From: Ailanthus altissimus
Taxonomy: Eukaryota > Streptophyta > Magnoliopsida > Sapindales > Simaroubaceae
Reading direction: 5' to 3'
Length of the DNA: 64,000 bases
Assembly (NCBI GenBank): GCA_946807835.1
Contig: OX327702.1
Span: 15,934,001-15,998,000, forward strand
Shown here piece by piece: positions 34,925 through 46,613 of this stretch (within the stretch, counting starts at the first letter, position 1; each line of letters starts with the position of its first letter). The notes beneath the pieces were generated by a model. That model was not told where the DNA came from and ran no database searches. It saw nothing but the letters and a program-made list of their open reading frames with translations. Both the position numbers and the translations under genes were made by a program.

Positions 34925-37195
34925 TGTTAGGATATGTGCTTACGCGCCATCCCTGTTTGTATAAATATTTAATTTTGTAATATTTATGCAATGAATATTT
35001 TATTAATTCGCTAATAACTTTTATTAAATGGTAATTAAGCTTGTAACATTATAGAAAATATATATGATCTGAATAAGTTCATATCTGGTTTAAAGAAGTT
35101 TAGACTAGGGCTAAGAGTTAGCAATGCTCATAGTTATAAATGTTAAAAGTTAGCACTACTAATAGTTAGCAGGTTATAATAGCCAACGAGATCTAAATAG
35201 TTAGAACCTTATCTATAATGTGACAAAGACCTAAGAATCTACTAGTAATGACATAGTTACAAAGAGTTGCAATAGATACTAAGAAATGTCATTATGTAAG
35301 TATTTTCTCAAATAAAGAGTTCCTGATCTATATTCACCAGTGAAGGTCTATTGGTGAAACACAATAATATAGATTAGTGTATGTCTATATCTATATTGTA
35401 CAGATGATTATTTTTAGTTAACCATAAGCTTAGTTAAAGCTCATATAGACATACAGGTATTCAGTTAGGACTGGATACTGAACAAACTCACGAGGACCCC
35501 AATAGATATCCTATGAAATCGTCAAAGGAATGTCCTCTTGAGTTGAGTAGTATTTGTGGTCCTTCAACCTAAGTGTCATGGTGGGCTTGTGGGAGATCCA
35601 CCATACTTTGGTTCCACGTATGTCAGAGACCTTTCATGGTCTAACTGCTACGTGTCGCTGGGTATAGTCTAATGCTCATAGAGTTCGATGTGCATAGATA
35701 TGGGATCCGCCAGCTCACATAGATGGGTTATATATCCGATACTTCGAGATTGTATCTTATAAAGTCTTATGGTCGTAAGCAAGCAAGCAACCTAGGAAAA
35801 GAGTTTCCTACAGGTTTGAACATTATAGCAAAAGTTATAGTAAAAGTGTTTGCGTATATTGTTCATTAAGATACGAATCTGGAGATAAAGTAAGAGATGA
35901 AATTATCGGGATTTGACGGTAATAATCTATATCCCGCTTATCTAGGATATAATGACGGAAGAATTATATGAATATGTAGTAACCTTAACATGTATTGTCT
36001 AACGCGCTAATTTGTAATATCCGTGATGTATACATGGAGCATCGATCACGGACTTATGGAATAGTTCCATTTGATGAATCAGGCGTGGACTTAGGGAGTC
36101 CCAATATGAAATGTACTCTTTGAGCACTTGGGCAGCTTATCGTATTGAATAGTTCAATACAGTAAAATTCAGCAATTTACTAAGGTTGAGTTAACTAAAG
36201 TATATGGTTAAATGGTGGGACCCACTTTAGGTTAACTTGATAACCTAGTAAGGACATAAATGTAATTTCACTTAATAATTATTTAATTATTAAGGAATTC
36301 AAATAAATAATTATTTATTAATTGTTAAATAAATAATTATTTATTAATTGTTAAATAAATAATTATTTATTAATTGTTAAATAAATAATTTAGTTTAACT
36401 ATGGTTAAGAGTTAACCATTTGGTTAAGTTAAGTTAACCTTACTTAATGGTTAAGTAAAAGTTAACCTAACTATGGTTAAGTTAGTTAACTATGGTTAAA
36501 ATATTAAATGTTCTTTTACTTAACTAGAGTTAAGTGTTAACTATAGTTAGAATATTTAAATGTTCATTTAACCTAACTAGAGTTAAGAGTTAACTATGAT
36601 TAGGTTAGGTTAAATGCAAATTGAAATTAAGTGAAATTAAGTGTAATAAATGAAATTAAATTCATTTGTATAAATAAGACAAATGTAATTAATCATAAGT
36701 TTTGTTAAATTTTCTTTTTGCTAAAAAACTTGGCCAGCCATTACAAAGAGAGAAAAGAGAAATTATTTTCTGATTATTGGATTCAAGTTGTTGAATTTAT
36801 AATTTTCTTTAATAAGGCATTAAAACCAATTTTGCAAAAGAGGTTTTGATTAATTGATTAAGTGTTAATCAAAAAAAAAAAAATCAAGAACATATGTTTA
36901 AGTTGTTAAACTTTTGCTAGATCAAAGGTTGTCATTCTAGATAATCAAACCCACAATTGTTGATTACTAGAATTGATAAAAGATTAAATTTCGATGGACT
37001 TCAACAATCCCCATCCAAAGGCTTTAAGGATTATTTCTCAATTTCGTTTCTGTTAATTCCTTTAATATGTAATATTTTTGTTTACTGCAAAGTTTTAAGC
37101 TTCCGCTGCGTGATTATATGTATAAGATATATATATATATTATTGTTAAACACAAAACCCACATGCAAACACCCATGAATCATCAACTCCCAACA
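34925..37195 (+). repeat. 5' LTR of copia element D
   Basis: It starts TGTTAGGATATGTGC and ends CATCAACTCCCAACA, two bases before a perfect primer-binding site. It belongs to the subfamily of the solo LTRs at 23681 and 56437, with a GGTTAA/TTAACC cluster (about 36180-36616), TATA box TATAAATA (36669-36676) and the hairpin. A 26-bp AT-rich unit (ATTATTTATTAATTGTTAAA core) is repeated about three times at 36297-36390. It differs strongly from the 3' LTR assigned to D, so the element is chimeric. Confidence 0.8.
36934..36973 (+). other. LTR hairpin, D 5' LTR
   Basis: ATTCTAG (36934-36940) pairs with CTAGAAT (36967-36973). A36941 is bulged. TAATCAA (36942-36948) pairs with TTGATTA (36960-36966). 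Relative to 25600-25639 one C-G pair has become T-A on both sides. Confidence 0.7.
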
Positions 37196-37197
37196 AT

Positions 37198-37209
37198 TGG
37201 TATCAGAGC
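37198..37209 (+). promoter_or_regulatory. Primer-binding site of element D
   Basis: TGGTATCAGAGC is fully complementary to the 3' end of plant initiator methionine tRNA and lies two bases after the LTR end. It primes minus-strand DNA synthesis. Confidence 0.9.
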
Positions 37210-38328
37210 AATTTTGTGTTGTGTTTGGGTGTTTTTAGTGTTGGCTAAATGTTATTTATGTTGAAGGACAAGTTCTGGGGGTGTTCAGATGCATTTCAAG
37301 TGTTGAAAATGCAAAACTGGTAAACCTGTCCCTAGAACGCTGCAGCACTCATGTCCTTCGCGCTAGCGCTGGATGAACGCAGGGGCGCTGGCTATCTGGC
37401 ACCCCAGCCCTGGAAGCACTGCTTCCAGTGCACCAACGTTGGTAAACCAGTGCCACAGTGCTGAAAGGCCAATGCTGCAGCGATGACACTAAAAAAAAAA
37501 AACACACAATGGGAGCTCTACTAGTGGGTGGTTTATGAGTTGTAATAATAAGAGTTATTAGTTTACATGATAAACCAAGGACATTATTTTTTTTGTGTTG
37601 GGAACCACAATGGGAGCCCTACTAGTGGGGGTTAGTTGTGTTTGCATAGGATTAAATAATTGATTGAGAATAACCTTTTTATGTAATGGGAGCCTATATT
37701 TGAAATCTCTCTTAATCAGACTAAATTTTATTGTATTATGTGTTAATATTTTAATGATCCGTCTTGTCAATACGGTGTAAGATAGGCCATTATGATCTTT
37801 CCTAATATTGCTTTAGCGTGAGGGATTTGATTGGTGTGACTTGTTCTAATGTCGGTAAAACATGAGATGAGTCAAATATATGTGAACATATTATCTAATA
37901 TTGTTTTAGCGTGAGGATAATATCAGTAACATATATTTGATCATTGGCAAGTTAATCTGAAATACACTTATCCAATATTGCTTTAGCGTGAGGATAAAGT
38001 GTATTTAGGATCAGTTGTAAGAGTTGCATGAATTGCAATTGACAAGAGTTGTCTACCTATTGGGTTTACAAAGGTCAATATTACTTTAGCGTGAGGCTGG
38101 AGTAAAATGCCAGTGGAGTCCACTTCTCACTATATAGTTTAAAAATTCTTAAATTATCATTATCTAATTAGAGAGATTAAATGGATTATGTAAAGCAATG
38201 AGAGGGCGTTTTTAAATTAAAAATTGTATAATTATTATACCCATGATTTAAAACGTTTTAATTAGTGATTTAATTAATCAATAATCTGTTGATATATATC
38301 TATTTTATTATGTCTTGTGAAGATTAAT
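37210..38328 (+). other. Leader of element D with GC cassette and four-copy repeat
   Basis: A 1.1-kb non-coding leader. A GC-rich cassette lies at 37330-37495 (GAACGCTGCAGCACTC, GCGCTAGCGCTGG, GCAGGGGCGCTGG). A GGGAGC(C/T)CTACTAGTGGG motif is present twice (about 37510-37530 and 37611-37631), also seen once each in the leaders of B (about 11740-11760) and C (about 21262-21285). The four-copy repeat starts at 37804, 37897, 37974 and 38077 (spacings 93, 77, 103), consensus AATATTGCTTTAGCGTGAGG. No ORF of note. Confidence 0.75.
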
Positions 38329-39031
38329 ATGGCTTCGAACAGTCTTTTGATGTGCATTCTTGATGCCAACCAACTCAAGGGTGCTGATAACTATTCATAA
38401 TGGATGACTAATCTCAGAATTGTTCTAAATTCTGAGAGGCTTGGGTATATTGTTGATTAAAAAATGCCCTCAAGCGTTTCTGATGATGCCACCCCAGAGG
38501 AATTGGTGACATATCAAAAATAGTTGGATGAAGATTTAAAAGTTAAATCTTACATCCTTGCCTTAATGTCTCAGGAGCTCCAGAGAGAGCATCTCTATAT
38601 GGACAATGCTAGCAGCATCATGCTGCACCTGAAGGAGCTTTTTGGTGATAGACCTCAGATTGAGATATATTGTGTCGCCAAAGCACTTTTTCAGGCTAGA
38701 CTTCCTAAGGTTAGTCCAGTCAGTCCTCATGTCCTTAAAATTATCAGATATATTGAGAGGCTTGAGACTATGGTTATTGCTTTAAACAATAGTTTAGGGA
38801 ATAGTTTGATCATTCAGTCACTTCCGGGGTTATTTACGCAATTCATCATGAACTTTAATATGCAAGAATTGACCCCTACATATGCTGATCTTTATAATAT
38901 GTTGAGGACAGCAATAAGGATATGCATAAAGGAGGCCCTGCTCTCCTCATTTAGGGTGCTTCATCTTCAACACAGAGGGCTTCTGAAAAGTCCAAAGGGA
39001 AGAAGAAATAGAAGATGAGGTAGACACCCTG
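38329..39031 (+). pseudogene. Gag of copia element D
   Basis: ATG 38329 opens MASNSLLMCILDANQLKGA, the conserved gag start also found in C. Three stops follow (in NYS-stop-WMTNLRIVL, in IVD-stop-KMPSS, and before LDEDLKVKS), after which 164 codons are open from 38524 (YILALMSQELQREH, LKELFG, SLPGLFTQFIMNFNMQ). Each stop is explicable by one transition at a Gln or Trp codon. A frameshift near 39005-39030 separates it from the zinc knuckle. It is the best-preserved copia gag here. Confidence 0.85.
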
Positions 39032-39032
39032 A

Positions 39033-40189
39033 ATGGGTCCTCAGAAGCGACCGATATCCAAACCTCTAGAGAAGAACAAGGCAAAAGGAAAATGTTTCTT
39101 TTGTAGCGAGGATAGGCACTGGAAATGTAACTGCCCAAAATATCTTGCAAGCTTGAAGAAGACTCCCTTAGGTATTTGCTTGCTTATTATTGACATTTCT
39201 TTAGTATTTGATGCTAGTACAGGCTGGGTAATAGATACAGCATGTCCTTCTCACATCTGTAATATGATACAGGGTCTGAGGAAAGTTAGATTGCTGCAGC
39301 CAGGAGAGGTAAAGCTTCGAGCTGGAAATGGCAATTTCCTGCAGGTTGAAGTTGTAAGACATTTAGATTTACTTCTCTCATGTAATAAATACGTTGTATT
39401 AAATAATTGTTATTTTGTTCCCAATATCATCAGACAGAGAATATCCCTTTCTGTACTCGATAGTGAAGGGTATCATATGTGTATTTAAAACTGTTCCTTG
39501 TCATTATATGTTATGCATGATGTTTTATTAGCTGATTGTCGGTTAGTGAATGGGCATTATATATTAGATACAACAAGAAGTGTCATGAATATGCAAGCTA
39601 GTACAAGTAGCAATTCGGAAACTTTAAATAAAATAAAAATATGGCATATAAGATTAGTTCATATAGGTCTGAGACACCTAACCCGTCTGGTTAAGGATGG
39701 CCAGATACTTGATCTGACCATACAGCCTTATCCAGTTTGTGAATTATGTATTCAAGGAAAGTTGACCAAATCTCCATTTGTAAGTGTTGGACACTGCGCC
39801 TCTAATTTATTAGAACTTGTATATACTGATGTATGCGGTCCAATGAATCATACTGCAATGGGCGGTTTTTGATACGTTGTACTTTTTATTAATGATTTGT
39901 CATGATACAGGTATATGTTTCTTTTGAAACACAAGTCATAAACCTTTGAAAATTTCAAAGAATTTTGACTTGAAGTAGAGAAACAAACCGGAATGTACAT
40001 TAAGTGCCTTTGATCAGATTGAGGTGGTAAGTACATGAGCGGTAAATTTTTGGATTATTTAAAGGAGAATGGGTTCTAGCTCAATATAGTCCTCCAGGTA
40101 CTCCGCAACATAATGGTGTATCGGAGAGGAGGAATCGGTCTTTATTGGATATGGTCCGATCAATGATGAGCTTTACAAAGATAAAGTTA
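39033..40189 (+). pseudogene. Zinc knuckle, protease and integrase N-terminus of copia element D
   Basis: The zinc knuckle CFFCSEDRHWKCNC (39093-39134) is intact. Protease: GWVIDTACPSHICN (about 39226-39267), with Asp followed by Thr-Ala, and GAGNG-like RAGNGNFLQVE. After one stop (39486-39488) the same frame continues for 124 codons through the integrase HHCC zinc region (WHIRLVHIGLRHL; CELCIQGKLTKSPF) and ELVYTDVCGPMN with the first catalytic Asp. The core then decays, and at about 40180 the sequence jumps to the end of RT, so the rest of integrase and most of RT are deleted. Confidence 0.85.
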
Positions 40190-43100
40190 GAGTTAAGAAT
40201 GTTTAACATAATATATGCATCAACTATATTATGTGAGACAGTAAATCTACCTTCCAAACATGGCAATCATCTTTGTAGGAAAATGTATCTGTTGATGAAA
40301 GATGAAAGAGTTAGAATGTTTAACATAATATATGCATCAACTATAAGTAGTTTAATGAATGCCATATTGTGTATGAAACCTAACATCTGTAAGGCTGTAA
40401 GTATTATAAGTCGATATCTGTTTGATATATATAACATATATCAGATGGTCATGAAACATATTCTAAAATATGTTAGAGATACAAAGGATAAGTTTCAGAT
40501 GAAATAAAGAATGTAAATTATAAGAGATACATTGATTCAGACTTTCAGTGTGAACCTGATGATAGAAAGTACATCCGATATGTTTTCTTCTCAACAGGTG
40601 ACGTAATCATTTAGTTATAACACCCTTCTCACTCGCCTCTTATCGAGACACGAGATTAGGGGTGCTACGATAGCATCGAATAGAAACAACGATAATGATT
40701 ATTCAAACTTCAAAAAATATTTTTTTGTTTTATAAACATTTACGAGAAAAAACTGATAGAGTCTCCCCTAAAAATTAGATTTTTACACTACCTGTAACAA
40801 AAAAAATACTCCCAAAATTTCTATATCCATTCTTAACCAACTTCCATATTTGTCTTTCAACAAATATTCACAACTCATATTACAATATAAATGTATCAAA
40901 CCTTTACAAAACTATTTCACATCCAGTATATTATCAAAATATATATCATATATCATGGTTTTAAAAGAGACTGTTCTGAATAAATACATATATACATGCA
41001 CATACACTTAATGTCCATAATATAATACACAACAGTCTATAGACAAGCAAAATATCTATCAAAAATAATTATATACAGAGAGAGAGGATGTGAGCGACTC
41101 TGAGCAGCTGCAGAAAGATTTACTCTTCAATCTTTAGTGATGACAACTCTACTACCTGCGCATGGTAAATTCAACGCGCTAAGTACAACAGCTTAGTGGG
41201 TGTACACAAAAGATAAAACAGTATAATAAAATTTTATTACCTTTTTGCAATAAACTATATATATATAAACAATGAAATTTTGAGTAATACCAATTTTTTT
41301 TCCATATATCATAATAAATCAAAATTTATCAATTAATCAATTCATTAAACCAAAACATTTTTTCGATTTCTCATTTCAATTAATCAAATATATATATATA
41401 TATACACAAATATCATGTTTATACTTAATCCAAGTAGGCGCCCAAAATAAATACTGACACGATACCATGGATTGGCTAATGGGCTAACAAATATCAGATA
41501 ATGATCCAGCATCGGCTACTCGGTGACTACCCACCGGATCCAGAACAGATCAGAATAGATAACAGATCGGATACACAGAGTAGTATCATCGAACAAGCAA
41601 ACAGCGCAGTACTGCTATAATACCCTATTGGCATGCCAACTACCAATCCTCCCCTACCAATGTTCAGGTTTACTTAGGGCGTCACAATAGTATTATTATA
41701 ATACATTATTTTTCTTTTAAAAAAAAATATTTTAACACAAATTTATTATTATTAAACCAAATTATTATACAAATTCACATTTATTCAATTTTTCTGATTA
41801 TTCATATTTAGACACAAATATTTTATTATTATTACAAATAGACCCAAAATGTTTTACTATTCACCTTTATGCCTAAAATGTTCCAAAATTTTTATACATA
41901 AACCCAAATGTTCCAAAAATTTTCATATGGGTCCAGAATATTCAAAAATACCCAAATAAGTTCCAGATTTAACAATTTAGCCCAAAATTTTCCAATTTTC
42001 CACTTATAGGCCCATTTGTTCCAAATTTTGCCATTAGGCCCCAATTTCTTCAACAAGTCATACATAAGTTCTAATTATATACTAATACACATACAGACAT
42101 AAAAATTTTAAATATTTACAATTTAGTCCAGAATTTTTCATATAAGTCCTATTTTCTCAAAATTCATATTTATGCCCAATTTTTCTTTTCTTTTCAATTT
42201 TGACCACCAATTAATATCCAATACTCAAAACATATTTAATACATTTAGAAACAATATAATTATCAATTCAATGCCATAGTTCAACATACTCACCCATCAT
42301 ATTAATAAAATACATCAATATACACTAAATTTCCTAAGGTAAAAATTTAAGTTTCAAACTAATGTGTACACCAACCTTATAAGCTTAATTCCTCCACTTG
42401 ACTCACATCTTCTCCTTCTCCTTCCCTTGGCTATCCTTGGCCAAGCTTTCACCTTCATTTGCCAAAATACACAAATAATGAATAAATTTCTAATTTGCCA
42501 AATTAAAAGCATAATTACTAATTCTACATGGCTACTTAATCTATTAATCCTTGAAACCCCAAATTCATATTCAATAGAATTTTTAGCATCAACTCACCTT
42601 GAATAACACCTTATACCTTAAAATTGATCCTTGAAACTTGATGAAGAAGGCTTTAATTAAGGATTTGGAGGCTTAATTTACTAATGGAAGTATTGAGAAT
42701 TGTTGAATTTAAAGGGGGATAAAAGAAAAATGGAGAGAAAATGCAAAAGGGAGGGGACGGTCAAATATTTGGTTTTCTCTAAATTTTTCAATACTATTCC
42801 CCCTTTTATAGCCTTTATTTTTCTTTCCAAAAATACCCCCAACTAAACTCAAAATTACAAAAATGCCATTGGTTAGAAATGGTGGCATTTGATTGGTCCA
42901 AAAATTCCAAACACTATTTATAACTAAACTAAATAAAATATCTAGTTAAAATCTAACTAATTCTAGTAAATTTCATTTAACAATGTTGGCAAAATTCTAT
43001 TGGTCCAAATGTTGAAAAAGTTCTAATAGCATAGGTTTTAATTTCATGCAAACACTTATACCATACTGCACTTATTCAACTAATCAAATTCTTCCATTGA

Positions 43101-43537
43101 TTTTGACTAATAAATTCAATCAAAATAAATAAAAAATTTAGGGTATAACAGTAGTAATGTGTTAAGTAAGTGTCCGTAGCTGATGTTTCCTTGGAGGAAG
43201 AATACCTTGTGGCTTTAGAAGTTGTAAAGGAATCAATGTGGATGCATAAAATAGTCATTTAACTCGGAATAGTTCCCGGTTAAGTAGATCCTATCCCACT
43301 GTATTATGATAAACATGAATGCCAAGAATACACCAGAAGTCTAAACATGTAGAGATCAAATTTCATGTATTTAGACAAAGCTTGGTTGAAAGAGATGTAA
43401 TAGTATATAGAGTAGATCTCATATAAAATATAGCAGACCCACTTACTGAGGCCTTTAACTCTTAAAGTGTTTGAGAAATACATGGAGACGATAGATATTA
43501 GATATCATCATGAATGTCACTAGAGCAAGTGGGAGAT
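40190..43537 (+). pseudogene. RT end and RNase H of copia element D, split by a solo LTR
   Basis: After the deletion junction a 116-bp segment is tandemly duplicated: an identical 32-bp run starts at 40198 and 40314. RNase H then reads TISSLMNAILCMKP, ISRYLFDIYN and HILKYVRDTKDKF. It is interrupted at 40616-43150 and resumes with SVADVSLEEEYLVALEVVKE (about 43170). Sequence continues to the polypurine tract at 43522-43536. The region may derive from a different parent than the gag half, since the two LTRs differ. Confidence 0.75.
40616..43150 (-). mobile_element. Tekay/Del-like solo LTR, 2535 bp
   Basis: It is bounded on the plus strand by TATAACACCC and GGGTATAACA; read on the minus strand it starts TGTTATACCC and ends GGGTGTTATA. 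Flanks are TTAGT (40611-40615) and GTAGT (43151-43155), a target duplication with one mismatch, and copia RNase H is continuous across it. The minus-strand TATA box is the reverse of CTATAAAAGG (42802-42811). The great length and the GGGTGTTA-CA type ends fit Tekay/Del chromoviruses. No internal domain remains. Short ORFs inside are not credible. Confidence 0.85.
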
Positions 43538-45294
43538 TGTTGGAGATGGTTCTTATATGTCATCCAATTAATAATAATCATTTCGATAATAATCGTTAAT
43601 TCATAACTATATGGTAAGAAGTTTGTAACATTTACAGACATTACAAATCTAAAGAAGCTTAAACCTGATTCAAAGGAGTTTAGGTTAGTGTTAAAGGTTT
43701 GCAATTAAAAAGGTTAGAACCTTGTCTGAAATGGGAGAAAACTCGGGAATATATTAGTAATAACATAATTGCAAAGAGTTACAAATGGTGCTAAGAAATT
43801 TTATTATGCAGTATGTTCTCAAAAATATCATTCCTAATCTATGGTTACCAACATGGATCAATCAGTATTCCTTTTTGGATCAGTGTATATCCATATTTAA
43901 ATTACCCGAATGGTTAGTCTTAGCAGACCATGGGATTAGCAGAAGCTCGTATGGGTATATAGGTATTTAGTCAGGATTGCGTATTAAACAGACTCATGAG
44001 GACCTTTAGCAGATATCCAATAAAGCTGTCAATAGAGGGTCTTCTCAAGTTGAGTAGTATTCGTAGTCCTTTGACCTGAGCGCCATAGTCGACTTGTAAG
44101 TGATCCACCATGCTTTGGTTCTATGCATGTCAGAGACTTTTATGGTCTGACCGTTGGGTGTCGCTAGGTATAATCCGATGCTCATGGAGTCTGGTGTGTG
44201 TAGATATGGGATCCATCAACTCATATCGGTAAGTTATATATCCTAATGCTCCAAGAATTGTATTTCAGGAAGTCTTTTGGCCAAAAGTATAAAACCTCAG
44301 AAAAGAGTTTTTTCTATAGAGTTAAATAATATCGCAAAAGATGTTTGCAAATATTATTTTACAAAAATACAAATCTAGAGATAAATTCACGGTTGAGCAC
44401 ATAGAAGTTTCACGGTGATAATCTGTATCTCTACTCCTCTATGATATAGGTGATGGAAGAATTATACGAATATGGTTGATCTCAATTTGTATGGTTCAAT
44501 ACTCCATTTTATAATATCCGTAACACGTGTGTGGAGCATTATTCATGAACTTGCATAAGTGTTTCGTAAGATAAACAAAGATGAACCTAGGGAGTCTCAC
44601 AATATAAAGTATACTTGTTGAGTAGCAAGACAGATCGAACGGTTCAATCCAGGATGATTTTTGAAAGCATGATATGTTTCAGGACCTCTCTAAAAAATGA
44701 AAAACATACTTTGCAAATGTTGCAAAGAGGTCCTTTTTGCATGGCAAATAAAATCTTGCCACATGGCACTTGTTTGATAAGTGGCACATGTAACCTTTGC
44801 ATGATTGACACTTGGTAGAATGCATGAGAGTCATAAGTGACATGTGTTAACCATACAAAGGGTGAGGTGGCTAAAGATGTGCAAATATTGCATTTAGCCC
44901 CTCATTTTTGTAAACTATATAAAGAAGTATTGAACTTGTATCAAGTTAGCTCTAATTCTATGTTAACAAACCAGCATATATTTGAGAGGATTTGAAAATT
45001 GAATCTTGCTAGAAATTGATTAAACATGCTGCCATTTTAGAGTTTCAATCCCACCACTTTGTTGAAACTTAAAATTGTTCAAAGATTGACTTTAATGTAA
45101 GCTTCGGAGAGTAATTAATCACCGAAGGTCTTTAAGGGTTAGTTTCTGTAAACTCATATTGTATTTGGTATGTTTCTAAGAATGCATATTGATTAAAATA
45201 TTTAATTTCGTTAGGTGATTGTTTAATTGTCATGCATTTAAGTTTTAGGCAACTTGTACACTAATCACATTCATGCACCTATTACACATTAACA
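43538..45294 (+). repeat. 3' LTR of copia element D
   Basis: It starts TGTTGGAGATGG after the polypurine tract and ends CATTAACA. It resembles the B LTRs in the first half, then carries its own distal part with the hairpin at 45034-45075. It lacks the GGTTAA cluster of the D 5' LTR. Confidence 0.8.
45034..45075 (+). other. LTR hairpin, D 3' LTR
   Basis: ATTTTAG (45034-45040) pairs with TTAAAAT (45069-45075, one G-T wobble). A45041 is bulged. GTTTCAA (45042-45048) pairs with TTGAAAC (45062-45068). Four stem positions differ from 25600-25639 with both partners changed. The loop keeps TCCCACC. Confidence 0.7.
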
Positions 45295-46613
45295 CGTTCA
45301 ACTTGATCTAACACATTTCTTAAAGTTCAAGGAATACAGGGTCATCAAATTTGACCTTGTGCTATATGAAATAGATATTGATTAGCATCTTTTGGGAGTT
45401 TATGTTCAACTGGTGTATGGCAATAATGTCAAATGAGCAATCATATACTGAAAGTATGACTAAAAAGGCAGTCTCAACACCAAGTTGAAGAAATTTAAGT
45501 TGGGAGCCACCTCCTCAGCCAATGACAAACTCACGTATTCATCCTCTTAGGGGACTTTCAATATATAGTATCTAGATTATTAAACTTTCCCTCAAGTGGG
45601 TGAGGTTCTCCTCATACACAACCAATGGGTGATGAGGTAAGCAGTTTAATTCAAAGAGGACCTCTTCAGTAGTCCAAAGCATTAATTTCATCTTCTCTGT
45701 TTAGGCTTGCTCTTTTTGCTAGAAGCTTTCACTTGTTCTTTAGGAGCACGCGATGGCATCATGTCACTAGTGTCTGCTTAGAATCTATAAGACCATCAGG
45801 CAACTATGTTGCATCCCCTCATCGAATAGGTCTTTTTACCTTTGATCAAAGTGTTTGGACCTCTGAGTACTTCTACTATCCACTTCTTAGGCTGTGTACT
45901 CCCACAATTGAGTCCTTACTAAAATGATTTGACTCACTACTAGATACATTTTGGGAATCGTCAATAGAATACATGATTTTAACACCTAAATAAATAAAAA
46001 GCGCAACCCATTAAAATTCTACCTTGACAAACAACCAAGACGAACACTCAAGTCAAAGACTCAAGAGGAGCACTCAAGCTTTGAAGAACACAAATTTAAA
46101 AATATGCTAAGTGCAAAAAAAAGCTCACCAAAACAATAGAAGAAACAAGTATTAGAGGATTAAAAGCTGTAATAAAATACTTACTCGTGCAAATATTATG
46201 AAGTAAAAGAATCAAAAACCGCAAGGAAATATGCTTCAAAATATGTCAGGTCTCTCTCTAGATTGCCAAAGCTTATCTCTCTTAGAAGTCGTTAAATGAA
46301 GTCAAAATTGTATAAAGAGATCTCTTCTTTATATATACGATTCTCGGAGCAATCGTACCCTTAACTCAAAATCCAAAGGCTTGAACACTTTCAAAGGAGA
46401 AACATCTCTTTGAATCGACAAGGACACCAATCGTTCGATTAACACTAATGCTCTAAGATGAGACCACATTGTCACAAATTGTTTTTTAAAAAAAAGAATG
46501 ACTATTCATTTAGCCATCTGCCAGCACATGTTTCTAAAAGGGCTGCCAATATTAAATGCACATTTTGTGTCAACTTCAAACATCAGTATCATTGACACTA
46601 TTATGACATAATT
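45295..46613. other. Unassigned AT-rich stretch, possible decayed minus-strand LTR
   Basis: No credible gene. A TATATATA run at about 46332-46339 followed (on the minus strand) by AAGAAGAGATCTC could be an LTR promoter facing left. CATCAGTATCATTG at about 46580 resembles the CATCAGAGTATCATTG of the Tat-like LTR at 47494. It may hold one or more truncated gypsy LTRs. The frames at 44615-44818 (in the preceding LTR) and 45733-45927 have no recognisable domains. Confidence 0.35.

Noticed and set aside
37804..38096. CRISPR-like array
   Set aside because: Only four degenerate units with unequal long spacers inside a plant copia leader; no cas genes and no prokaryotic context.
45733..45927. 64-codon ORF MFFRSTRWHH
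   Set aside because: No domain, no neighbours and no conservation visible; lies in decayed repeat sequence.
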